Origin: Opitutus sp. GAS368
GTDB taxonomy: Bacteria > Verrucomicrobiota > Verrucomicrobiia > Opitutales > Opitutaceae
NCBI GenBank assembly: GCA_945903465.1
Contig: CAMDOF010000074.1
Span: 1 to 33,621, forward strand
Reading direction: 5' to 3'
Length of the DNA: 33,621 nucleotides
Made by a program: the position numbers and the translations under genes. Position 1 is the stretch's first letter; every line of letters starts with the position of its first letter. The notes beneath the pieces are model-generated. The model worked only from the letters and a program-made list of their open reading frames with translations. It searched no databases and had not been told where the DNA came from. Shown here piece by piece: positions 1-8,127 of the stretch.

Positions 1-303
1 AGGGCACGTCCGCTCAGGCTCTCAAGAATTTCGTAACTGCTCAGGTCGATTCCCGGCAATCACGAACACCTATCTCCTTTGGTGCGGTGACCAAAGTCGT
101 CCGCACAGTCCGCTGTGCGGCTCTGAGTCAGGAGACGCCCCTTCCGCACAGGGGACTGTGCGGACCACTTTCGCCGACAGCGTGATCGGCTCCACGGTCA
201 ACTCAGGCTGCGCCATCAACCGAACCACCGGCAGCCGTCGTCGCGCCCATGCTGCCCGCGGCTGCGCCCACGCCGAGTTCTAGCGGTGTCACAGGCTAGG
301 CGG
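1..303. other. Intergenic region at window start
   Basis: No convincing coding sequence was seen in this stretch on either strand. It holds the REP-like palindrome pair described separately at 91-173. The rest is GC-rich and lies downstream of the DUF1501 stop codon, so it may be the 3' region of that minus-strand operon. It may also contain the tail of a gene lying to the left of the window, which cannot be judged from here. Confidence 0.5.
91..173. repeat. REP-like pair of hairpins forming a large imperfect inverted repeat
   Basis: Two short hairpins share the same arms: CCGCACAG at 101-108 pairs with CTGTGCGG at 113-120 (loop TCCG), and CCGCACAG at 144-151 pairs with CTGTGCGG at 156-163 (loop GGGA). 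In addition the whole block 91-120 is an inverted copy of 144-173 with 27 of 30 positions matching, separated by 23 bp. This nested arrangement resembles the paired repetitive extragenic palindromes (BIME-type) of other bacteria. It follows the DUF1501 gene on the minus strand and could affect transcript ends. No second copy was seen in this window, so the repeat status is inferred from the structure. Confidence 0.6.
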
Positions 304-1749
304 CTAGGCCATGATCCCAGGCACGACGTGACCCGCGATTCCGGTTAAACGAACGTCAAGCCCTTGGAACCGAGTGGAAAGACGCGTGTGATCGATCCCC
401 AGAAGGGCCAGGATGGTGGCGTGAAGGTCAGGCACCTTCACGACGTTTTCCACGGCTCGATAGCCCAGCTCATCCGTCGCTCCATAAGTGATCCCAGGTT
501 TCACGCCGCCCCCGGCCATGAAAACGCTAAACGATAAAATATGATGATCGCGGCCGGTACCCTGCCCCATCGGCGTCCGACCAAATTCGCCGCCCCATAA
601 AATCAGCGTGTCGTCGAGCATACCCCGTTGCCGCAGGTCTTTGATCAAAGCCGCCGTCGGTTGATCCACCGCCTGCGCTCCCGACTTCATCCCGTTCTCC
701 AAGTCGCCATGGTGATCCCACGCGCGATGATAGAGCTGAATCATCCGCACTCCCCGCTCAGCCAGTCGACGCGCCAGCAGGCAATTGGACGCAAAACTAC
801 CATCGCCGGCCTCCTTCACTCCGTAAAGATCGAGCATTTCCTGCGGTTCATTTTTAAAATCTACGAGATCTGGCACGCTCGTCTGCATTTTGAAGGCCAA
901 CTCATATTGAGCGATGCGCGTCGCGATTTCCGGATCATTTTGCTCCTCACCCAAAAATCCATTGAGGCGCTGGATCTCCTCGACGACCTGCCGTTGCGTG
1001 CTCTGACAGACGCCCTCGGGGTTACCGATATAGTGCACGGCATCACCGCGCGATTGGAACTGGATGCCTTGGAAGCGGCTCGGCAAGACGCCGCTGCTCC
1101 ACTGGCGGGCGGAGATCGGTTGCAGGCCAAATTTGCCCGCGGAAGTTAGCACAACGAAGCCGGGCAAGTCTTGGGACTCCGCTCCGAGGCCGTACGTTAA
1201 CCAAGAGCCCATGCTGGGCCGGCCCTTAATGATGGAACCGGTATTCATGAACGCGTGGGCGGTATCATGATTAATTTGCTCGGTCTGCATGGAGCGAATC
1301 ACGCACAACTCATCCGCCACCGTCCCAAGGTGCGGGAAGAGCTCACTCATTTCGATGCCACCCTGCCCATGACGATTGAAGGCCGTGAACGAACCGCGGG
1401 CCTTGAGTACCGCGCCCTGCAACTGCGCAAGCTGCTGGCCTTTGGTAAAAGATTCAGGAAACGGTTTCTCGTGGAGATCCTTGAGCACCGGCTTCCAATC
1501 AAATGTCTCGAACTGAGACGGCCCGCCCGCCATGCAAAGAAAAATCACGCGCTTCGCCTTTACGGGCAAATGGGCCTGAGCGAGAGCACCTCGCCAATGC
1601 GGGGGTTTAACGGCGGCAACATCGCCGGCCGCAAGCTTGCGGCCAGCGAGCATGGCCAAGGCCATTCCACCGATACCATAAGCTCCTTGGGTGAGAAATG
1701 AGCGGCGATTAATGCTCAGATTAAGCGCGGCAACGTCGGTAGGTTTCAT
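304..1749 (-). CDS. DUF1501 domain-containing protein (first copy)
   Basis: 481 aa. A twin-arginine-like start with an RRSFL motif at residues 16-20 and a following hydrophobic stretch suggests export by Tat. The conserved DUF1501 signatures are visible: FLCMAGGPSQFETFD near residues 70-85 and WGGEFGRTPMG followed by GRDHH around 385-403. The family belongs to the alkaline phosphatase/sulfatase-like fold, but its biochemical role is not settled. I chose the ATG at 1749 because the longer frame adds 27 residues that overlap the upstream gene and precede the Tat motif. The gap to the upstream PSD1 gene stop is only 5 bp, so the two are surely co-transcribed. PSD1-DUF1501 pairs are common in Planctomycetes and Verrucomicrobia, and a second pair lies at the other end of this window. 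No Shine-Dalgarno sequence is visible. Confidence 0.9.
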   Translation of the reverse strand: MKPTDVAALNLSINRRSFLTQGAYGIGGMALAMLAGRKLAAGDVAAVKPPHWRGALAQAHLPVKAKRVIFLCMAGGPSQFETFDWKPVLKDLHEKPFPESFTKGQQLAQLQGAVLKARGSFTAFNRHGQGGIEMSELFPHLGTVADELCVIRSMQTEQINHDTAHAFMNTGSIIKGRPSMGSWLTYGLGAESQDLPGFVVLTSAGKFGLQPISARQWSSGVLPSRFQGIQFQSRGDAVHYIGNPEGVCQSTQRQVVEEIQRLNGFLGEEQNDPEIATRIAQYELAFKMQTSVPDLVDFKNEPQEMLDLYGVKEAGDGSFASNCLLARRLAERGVRMIQLYHRAWDHHGDLENGMKSGAQAVDQPTAALIKDLRQRGMLDDTLILWGGEFGRTPMGQGTGRDHHILSFSVFMAGGGVKPGITYGATDELGYRAVENVVKVPDLHATILALLGIDHTRLSTRFQGLDVRLTGIAGHVVPGIMA

Positions 1750-1754
1750 GACGG

Positions 1755-4700
1755 TTAATAGCGGGTGAAAGTCTCTTGGGTGTTCAAAACCACCCGGCAC
1801 AGGTTGATCCAAGCACCCCATTCCGCCCACGCGGGCGCGGCCGGGGCAGCGACGTTCTTTCCGCTGATTTTCTGCGCGTCGTCCGGATGGGCATGGTAAT
1901 AGTCCCGCTGATTTTTAAGAAAGGCCAGCAAGGCCGTCGTTTCCCTCGGCTGCGGTTCCCTCGCCATCGCTAATTGATAGGCCAGTCGGATCCTTGGCGC
2001 ATCTGCAGCCACGGCTGGATCGGCGAGCAAGCGACCGGCAAAAAGCCGCGCGGCTTCAACAAAGGTCGGATCGTTGAGAAGGGTCAGCGCTTGCTGCGGA
2101 GTGTTACTCACCGTGCGCAGAGCGGCGCATTCATCCCGCGAAGGAGCGTCAAAATTCGCCAGCATCGGATGTAAAAATGTGCGCTGCCAATGCACGTAAA
2201 CGCCGCGCCGCTGCTGCGCTGCGCCGAGACTCGCGATGTAATTGCGGTTGGGAAATTGCAGCGCGTCGTAGTAACCGGCAGGCTGATACGGCTGCACGCT
2301 CGGCCCGCCGACGTCCGCGACATTAAGCGCGCCCGCGATAAATAGCGCGTTGTCCCGCACAAACTCCGCCTCGAGCCTCCGGGGATTTTGTGACGACAAA
2401 AGCCGATTCGCCGGATCAATCTCCCTAAACTCCGGCCGCAACTGACTGTTCTGGCGGTAAGTGCGGCTGGTTACCATTAGCCGGATCATGTGTTTCACGT
2501 CCCAGCCACTTTCTCTAAACTCACTCGCCAGCCACTCCAGCAACTCCGGATGCGAAGGAGGCTCCCCCTGCGAGCCAAGATCATCCACGGTCGCGCTCAA
2601 GCCGGTGCCAAAAAATTGCTGCCAAAAGCGATTCATCACCGCTCGCGCGGTAATCGGGTTCTCTACGGAAACGATCCAGCGGGCTAAATCCAAGCGAGTC
2701 AGCCGAGCCTCGGCCGAACTTTCGCGGCGACCCGGCAAAAACGAAGGCGTCGCCGGAGTCACGACTGGACCGCTTTCATCCTGCCAGTTACCCCGAGGGA
2801 GCACGCGCACCGTCAGCGGGGTCGCCGCTTGCGTCACGAGACTCCACGCTCGGCCGCGATCAAGGTCGCGCACGGCGGCGAATAATTTCCGCGTCGCCTC
2901 GAAGGCGCCTTCGTCGGCGACCGTGCTCATCTGCCAGGCATCGAGCACCAACGCTTTTTGCGCCAGGCTCCGCTGCTTTTCAGGGAGCGCCAGGGCGGCG
3001 AGCAGAGATCCGCCAGCGACTTCTGCGGGGTCGACGCTGCCCAACGCTGAAAGGAAAAAACGCAACGGCCGGGTATTATCCCCCCCGAGCATCAGCTGAA
3101 AGGTCTCCTCAGCCGCCAGCTCCACCGGCCGATCCAGCAGCCAGGTGGCCTGCAACGGTCCCGCGGACCCCGCTGGCGGCAACCGCCACTCGCCGCCCAG
3201 CCCAAAAACCTCCGCGCCTCCTTTGAAAATCGACCGTTTTCCCGTCGCCTCGCCCGGCCCGAACGCGATCTTCCGGACTTTGCCATCCGCGCCGGCCACC
3301 CCGAGAGAAATCGAGACCGCTTTACCGAGCGGCGCCCCACCGTCCGCCTCTCCGCCCACTTCAATCCGTAGAGCCGCCAGCCTCCGTAAATCGGGCGCCA
3401 CCAGCGTCACCTTCAACAACTCGCCCTTTCCCAACGGCGCCGCCACCTGCACCGCGCCGTCCTTCACCCACGCCACGGGTTTCTCTAAATCGCCAGCGTT
3501 CTTTCCTTTATTCTTTGAACCCGCTTTCGCCGTTTTTACAGTCGCGGTCACCACGGGCATCACCCGAACCCAACCATCCGGATTAGCCGATAAAAAATCT
3601 CGGGTCGCGAGCTCCCACGTCGCGCGGGCGGCATCGGCCGAAGCATCCTGTGACCACGCCGCCCGACCGACGCGGAGTTTTTCTTCAAGCGCGCGCTGCG
3701 CACGTTCGTAGGCTTTTTTCAGGTAAGGACTTTCCACGGCGATCTCCGGAGGAAAGGGCGAATCGTTATCGACGCCGATCAGTTCCGGCTCCGGCGTGTA
3801 ACCATAATTTGCATACACCCCCCACTGCTTCACATCGGCAAAAAACGACTGCAGCTCGTAAAAATCACGCGTCTTGATCGGATCAAATTTGTGATCGTGG
3901 CATTCGGCGCACCCCAACGTGCTGCCAAACCAAGCCGCCGCCACTGACCGGACCCGCTCCGCTCCGTACTTGGCAAGATACTCCTTCGGTTGGGCACCGC
4001 CTTCCCTCGTCATCATATTGAGTCGATTATAGCCCGTCGCCACCAGCTGCTCCGTCGTCGGATTGGGCAGCAAATCCCCCGCGATTTGCTCGATGGTAAA
4101 TTGGTCAAACCGTTTGTTCGTGTTAAACGCGTTGATCACATAATCTCGATACGGAAAAATCCGTTGATTCTGATCACCGTGGAAACCCACCGTGTCAGCG
4201 AACCGCGCGACATCCAACCAGCCTACCGCCATGCGCTCGCCGAAGCGCGGTGAAGCCAGCAATCGATCCACCGCACGGGTATACGCGGCACTGTCCGTAA
4301 CCCCACTGATCGCCGCTAGCTCCGCAGGAGTCGGTGGCAAGCCGGTGAGATCGAGCGAGACGCGCCGCAGCAAACGCGTGGCCGGAGCTTCGGGCGAGAG
4401 GTCACTCGCCTGCTCCGCTAATCTCGCCTGAATAAACGCATCAATCGGGTGCGCGTTTGCTCGCCCCGCTGGCAAAGCGGGACGCTGCAAGGGAGCGTAG
4501 GCCCAGTGAGGTTCGTAAGCGGCACCCTGTTCAACCCAGCGGCGCATCAACGCTTTTTGCCGAGGAGCGAGCGTCTTGTGCGCCTTGGTCGGCGGCATCG
4601 GATCCTCCGCATCAAAAATTCGCGCAATGATTTCACTCTTCTCAGCATCCCCCGGAACGATCGGGAAAAAATCATTCTTCGTTTTCTGCAACGCCTCTTC

Positions 4701-4880
4701 CCGAATATCCAAACGCAGACCAGCCTCGCGGCTCGTCGCATCGGGGCCATGGCAGTGAAAACAGGTGCCCGCCATAATGGGTCGGATATCGCGATTAAAC
4801 CGCACTTGCTCGGGCAGCGCTAACTCCGCCGCACCAGCCAGCACGGTGAACGCAGGGACAAGTAAAAAACGAAATCTCAT
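1755..4880 (-). CDS. PSD1 family protein with PSCyt1 heme domain, DUF1549 and DUF1553 (first copy)
   Basis: 1041 aa from the ATG at 4880, chosen because it begins a signal peptide (MRFRFLLVPAFTVLAGAAEL); the longer frame adds 20 unlikely residues. A planctomycete-type cytochrome c domain follows with a heme site CFHCH at residues 40-44. DUF1549 starts near residue 144 and carries the second CxxCH (CAECHDHKFDPI, C324-H328). DUF1553 occupies about 720-1035 with the NPITARAVMNRFWQ and QALTLLNDPTF signatures. Between the two lies a roughly 300-residue insert (about 385-690), rich in Ala, Gly and Lys, which the copy at 28944 lacks almost entirely; its tail resembles a beta-rich binding module. It is probably periplasmic and acts with the DUF1501 protein encoded 5 bp downstream. 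The substrate is unknown; polymer degradation is often proposed for this family. Confidence 0.9.
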   Translation of the reverse strand: MRFRFLLVPAFTVLAGAAELALPEQVRFNRDIRPIMAGTCFHCHGPDATSREAGLRLDIREEALQKTKNDFFPIVPGDAEKSEIIARIFDAEDPMPPTKAHKTLAPRQKALMRRWVEQGAAYEPHWAYAPLQRPALPAGRANAHPIDAFIQARLAEQASDLSPEAPATRLLRRVSLDLTGLPPTPAELAAISGVTDSAAYTRAVDRLLASPRFGERMAVGWLDVARFADTVGFHGDQNQRIFPYRDYVINAFNTNKRFDQFTIEQIAGDLLPNPTTEQLVATGYNRLNMMTREGGAQPKEYLAKYGAERVRSVAAAWFGSTLGCAECHDHKFDPIKTRDFYELQSFFADVKQWGVYANYGYTPEPELIGVDNDSPFPPEIAVESPYLKKAYERAQRALEEKLRVGRAAWSQDASADAARATWELATRDFLSANPDGWVRVMPVVTATVKTAKAGSKNKGKNAGDLEKPVAWVKDGAVQVAAPLGKGELLKVTLVAPDLRRLAALRIEVGGEADGGAPLGKAVSISLGVAGADGKVRKIAFGPGEATGKRSIFKGGAEVFGLGGEWRLPPAGSAGPLQATWLLDRPVELAAEETFQLMLGGDNTRPLRFFLSALGSVDPAEVAGGSLLAALALPEKQRSLAQKALVLDAWQMSTVADEGAFEATRKLFAAVRDLDRGRAWSLVTQAATPLTVRVLPRGNWQDESGPVVTPATPSFLPGRRESSAEARLTRLDLARWIVSVENPITARAVMNRFWQQFFGTGLSATVDDLGSQGEPPSHPELLEWLASEFRESGWDVKHMIRLMVTSRTYRQNSQLRPEFREIDPANRLLSSQNPRRLEAEFVRDNALFIAGALNVADVGGPSVQPYQPAGYYDALQFPNRNYIASLGAAQQRRGVYVHWQRTFLHPMLANFDAPSRDECAALRTVSNTPQQALTLLNDPTFVEAARLFAGRLLADPAVAADAPRIRLAYQLAMAREPQPRETTALLAFLKNQRDYYHAHPDDAQKISGKNVAAPAAPAWAEWGAWINLCRVVLNTQETFTRY

Positions 4881-5159
4881 GGAAGTTGCCAGGCAGCGCC
4901 GACGCAAAGGCAAGGCTAGGATAAGCCACGAATTTCCCATCCTCTGTCAAGTACTCCGCCCAACGAGGACGCCCAACGAGGACGCCCAACGGGAAGCCGC
5001 CCACCGGACACCGATGCCTTGATCAAGGCCAGCTCAAGCCCTCGCACGGCGCCCCGCAATTGCACCAGCCGCGCCGGTTTCTCTCCGCGGCACACCGGGG
5101 GGCGACTTTTTTACTCAAGTTTTACGAGCCGCACCCGATGACTCACTCAGCCACATTGC
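4881..5159. promoter_or_regulatory. Divergent intergenic region between the PSD1 gene and the sigma/vWA gene
   Basis: The two flanking genes point away from each other, so both promoters must lie here. A 13-bp direct repeat GCCCAACGAGGAC occurs twice perfectly (4958-4970, 4971-4983), with a degenerate third copy starting at 4984. An AT-richer stretch with a T-run (about 5105-5130) lies some 30-50 bp upstream of the start at 5160 and is the likeliest promoter zone for the plus-strand gene. No convincing -35/-10 pair could be assigned. Neither start codon has a Shine-Dalgarno sequence. Confidence 0.4.
4958..4996. repeat. Short tandem repeat, 13-bp unit
   Basis: The unit GCCCAACGAGGAC is present twice without mismatch and a third time partially (GCCCAACGGGAAG). 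It lies about 80 bp upstream of the PSD1 start on the minus strand. It could be a simple slippage product or a set of phased binding sites; the 13-bp spacing does not fit a helical turn well, which favours slippage. Confidence 0.7.
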
Positions 5160-7985
5160 ATGGAATCGGCAACGCTCACTTCGCGGGTCCCTTCTTCTGA
5201 TGGCTCCGCTTTGCCTGCGGAGCTCCGGCGCGCCTTGATCCGGTATGCCGCTCAGCTCCTAGGCCCTGCGGCGACCCAAGCCAGTGAGGTCCTCACCCAA
5301 GCGCGCGACGCTGAGACTGAGCGCCGCCGCGCGTTGCCTCCGGGTTCGGCGAGCTTGCTCGCCGAACCCGCCCCGACCACGCCAGAGGAGTCGGCTCGCG
5401 AAAAACAATTCGCGGCCGTCCGTCGCGCCGCCTTAACCCGCGCCCAGCCCGAAGCCCCCGTCGATGTGAAAACGACGAAGGATAAAGACGAGGCTCCCGC
5501 CGCCCTCATGCAACGTGTCCAACGGCTGACGCCCAAACAACGGGAAGCGGTTCACCTTAATTTCGCGCACGGTTTTGGGTACGCTGCCATCGCGCGCATA
5601 ACCGGGCTCTCCGTCCACAACGTCAGTTTTTTAGTGCACTCCGCCTTCAGCAATCTCATTCAAAAAGACCCAGAAAATAGCTCCAGCCCAGCAAACCTCG
5701 ACCCACTCATTATTGATTATGTGCTGGGCGAGATGAGTGCGCCCGCCCGCGCCGACTTCGACCGAAACACCCGGCAGGTACGTGGCGTCGAGGCAACCAT
5801 CACGCACTTCCGAGCTTTGGCCGCCCGGTTAACGACCGAACTGGGATCCTCCAGCGCGGACCTACCGAGTCAGGCCCAGCGGCGGCGCGGCGGGCTTAGG
5901 TTCTGGCGGAGACCGCGTTTTTACGGGATCGTCACAGCCGCCCTGGTCCTCGCCAGCGCGCTGGGTTGGTGGGTGCGAGGTATTCACTATGGCGACCACT
6001 CGCTCGACCCTTCATCCGTAGAATTTAATCTTAAACCGGATCCATGGCAACCCGTCCGCCCCTCCTCGTCGCAGCCCAAAAATCAGGCCGGCGGCCGACC
6101 TGCAAAGGCCGGCGATGGGATCGTCGCCGGCAGCGCCCGCGAGCCCATCCCGTCGAGCGCACCCGTGCCGCCACCAGCCGACTTTACCCGCCGCGAGCCG
6201 AGCACTCGAACCAACCCGCTCCCGCCCCCCGGCAGCGCCGCTCCCCACCAACAATCGCCGCGGGCCGCCCGAAGGTTTCCGCCCAAAGACGGCGTCGATT
6301 TTAACCAAGCTCCCCTCCACCCGTCTGACCACGCACGCACCGAACCTATCGACGCAGCACTTCCGACTAACCGTCCGGAGGCTAGCGCGGTTGCCTCCAA
6401 CCCGGCCCAGCCCCCTGCCGCCCAGCAAACCTTCCCCGGGAGTGCCCCCCAAAAAATTGACCCCCTTCCGCCCGCTGTACCCGATGAGCTCGACCCGGCG
6501 TCCGCTCCCCAAAAAAATCCAAGAGACAGGGTGGGCCCAAACTCCGTAGGGCCGCGCCCGCCATCGACAACGCGTGTCGCCGTGGGCAAATTCCCAGCCA
6601 GCCTTGGCGCGAATACATCCGGCGCCTCTCGGCGTTTGGAAAAAAATGCCGCCAGCTTCGCGAAACTTAAAAATACGCTGGAGCTGAGGGCATGGCCCGA
6701 ACCCAGTGACCGGCAGGTCAACACGCTTTTAGATTATTTTATCTTTTCTCCGCCCGCACCTTTTCCGCGCGGGCCGATGGCTGTGACCATTGAAATCGGG
6801 CCCGCCCCGTGGGACCAAACCCACCTCCTCGCCCGGGTCGTCGCTCAGGCGGCCGCTCCCCTTGATACCCGGCGCCCTGAAGCCAATGTGGTTTTTCTGG
6901 TGGATATCTCGAATTCGATGAATTCCCCGCAACGGTTGCCGCTGGTGCAAGCCTCCGCCCGCCGCCTACTCCTCACCCTCCCTCCGAGCGACCAAGTCGC
7001 CTTAGTGACTTACGCAGACGTCGCCCAAGTCGCGCTCCCCCCGACCCGCCTTACGCAGATCGATCAGGTCCGCAACGCGTTTGCGAACTTGCGCGCCCAA
7101 GGGCCGACCAACGGTGGCGCCGGGTTAACCTGCGCCTACCGGTTAGCAAGGGAGACATTTATTCCCAACGGAATTAACCGGGTCATCTTGTGCACCGATG
7201 GCGATTTTAATATGGGTATCACGAGTGAGAGCGCACTCACCGCGCTGGTCGATGCGGAAGCCCGGGCTGGCATCGAGCTCGCGGTGCTCGCCTTCGGTCG
7301 CGGCCGGCAAATCGACCACCGCCTGGAGGCCCTCGCGGCCAAAGGACGCGGCCTCAGTGGCAACGTGAATACCCCGCGCGAGGCGGAACGGCGCCTCACC
7401 GCGGCCCTCTCCGGAAGAAATCTTCCGAGCAACCAGACCGTGTCATTATGTTTTGAATACAACGCGACCGCCCTCACCGCCGGCCGGCTCGTTGGGCACG
7501 ATGAGGACTTGCTCCCACCGGAAGCGCAGGGCGGGGCCAGCGCCCTCACCCGCGAGCTCGCTCCTGGCGAGACCCTGACCGCACTGTTCGAAATTGTGCC
7601 GAACGCCGCCGAATCCCCGCAGCCGGCCCTTGCCAGCCGCCGCGCCGACCCCGATGACCAACCAGCCCAGTTGACGCTGCGCGTGGCCCATTCTGAGACC
7701 AACGCGGAGGGCCTCGCCGCCACCCACGAATTGCGCGTACCCGCCCCGCGCCCTCTAAAAACGTTCGAAGAAACCAGTCCCGCTTTTAAGTTTTCTGCCG
7801 CCGTCGCGGGCCTCGGGCTCGCCCTGAGAGAGCGGCCGCCTTCGCCTGCCCGCCTGGCCAACATTATCAGTTGGATCGAGGCCGCTGCGGCCGATCACGC
7901 CGCCGATCCGGGCGGTTATCGCGAGGAGTTCTTGGCCTTGGCTAAGGAAATCCAGGCACTCGCGAACGAAGAAAGTTTGGAATAG
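5160..7985 (+). CDS. Fusion protein: sigma-70 region-4-like HTH, anti-sigma-like segment, TM helix, proline-rich linker, YfbK-type von Willebrand A domain
   Basis: 941 aa. Residues 123-166 (LTPKQREAVHLNFAHGFGYA and on) read as a sigma-70 region 4 helix-turn-helix; region 2 is missing, and 1-120 is low-complexity and charged. Residues 181-202 (DPLIIDYVLGEMSAPARADF) resemble the start of anti-sigma-factor domains that recur in YfbK proteins. A single membrane helix lies at 254-272, followed by a Pro/Ala-rich linker to about 500. The vWA domain (about 575-745) has an intact metal site DISNSMN (D582, S584, S586) and CTDGDFNMG; the C-terminal 180 residues fit DUF3520. Orientation is probably cytoplasmic HTH with periplasmic vWA. 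Known relatives usually have a separate ECF sigma gene next to the vWA gene; here they are one chain. Function is unknown; surface sensing coupled to transcription is inference. A perfect palindrome lies in frame at 5340-5371. Confidence 0.82.
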   Translation: MESATLTSRVPSSDGSALPAELRRALIRYAAQLLGPAATQASEVLTQARDAETERRRALPPGSASLLAEPAPTTPEESAREKQFAAVRRAALTRAQPEAPVDVKTTKDKDEAPAALMQRVQRLTPKQREAVHLNFAHGFGYAAIARITGLSVHNVSFLVHSAFSNLIQKDPENSSSPANLDPLIIDYVLGEMSAPARADFDRNTRQVRGVEATITHFRALAARLTTELGSSSADLPSQAQRRRGGLRFWRRPRFYGIVTAALVLASALGWWVRGIHYGDHSLDPSSVEFNLKPDPWQPVRPSSSQPKNQAGGRPAKAGDGIVAGSAREPIPSSAPVPPPADFTRREPSTRTNPLPPPGSAAPHQQSPRAARRFPPKDGVDFNQAPLHPSDHARTEPIDAALPTNRPEASAVASNPAQPPAAQQTFPGSAPQKIDPLPPAVPDELDPASAPQKNPRDRVGPNSVGPRPPSTTRVAVGKFPASLGANTSGASRRLEKNAASFAKLKNTLELRAWPEPSDRQVNTLLDYFIFSPPAPFPRGPMAVTIEIGPAPWDQTHLLARVVAQAAAPLDTRRPEANVVFLVDISNSMNSPQRLPLVQASARRLLLTLPPSDQVALVTYADVAQVALPPTRLTQIDQVRNAFANLRAQGPTNGGAGLTCAYRLARETFIPNGINRVILCTDGDFNMGITSESALTALVDAEARAGIELAVLAFGRGRQIDHRLEALAAKGRGLSGNVNTPREAERRLTAALSGRNLPSNQTVSLCFEYNATALTAGRLVGHDEDLLPPEAQGGASALTRELAPGETLTALFEIVPNAAESPQPALASRRADPDDQPAQLTLRVAHSETNAEGLAATHELRVPAPRPLKTFEETSPAFKFSAAVAGLGLALRERPPSPARLANIISWIEAAAADHAADPGGYREEFLALAKEIQALANEESLE
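5341..5370. repeat. Perfect palindrome inside a coding sequence
   Basis: The arms CGGGTTCGGCGAG (5341-5353) and CTCGCCGAACCCG (5358-5370) are exact reverse complements, and the loop CTTG can close by one more C-G pair. It is read in frame as PGSASLLAEP in the disordered N-terminal part of the sigma/vWA protein. It looks like a small palindromic element inserted into a tolerant part of a gene, similar in principle to in-frame palindromic elements known from Rickettsia. No other copy was seen in this window. Confidence 0.6.
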
Positions 7986-7996
7986 AAATTCAGGAT

Positions 7997-8031
7997 CGCG
8001 ACCGAAGTCGTTTAGCGAAACGTCGGTCGCG
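7997..8031. terminator. Hairpin just after the sigma/vWA gene
   Basis: CGCGACCGA (7997-8005) pairs with TCGGTCGCG (8023-8031); inside it CGTTT (8009-8013) pairs with AAACG (8018-8022), with a 3-nt bulge on the left side and the loop AGCG. It begins 12 bp after the stop codon. There is no T-tract after the stem, so it is either a Rho-independent-like structure of poor quality, a 3'-end stabiliser or a REP-type palindrome. Confidence 0.5.
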
Positions 8032-8127
8032 GCTCATGCTGGCCTGAAGCCGCGGGCAGCTGCTCAGCGCGCGGTTCAATCCACTAGACTGGGGCTTTTT
8101 TCGGTTGGGTCTTTATGAAAACGTGCG

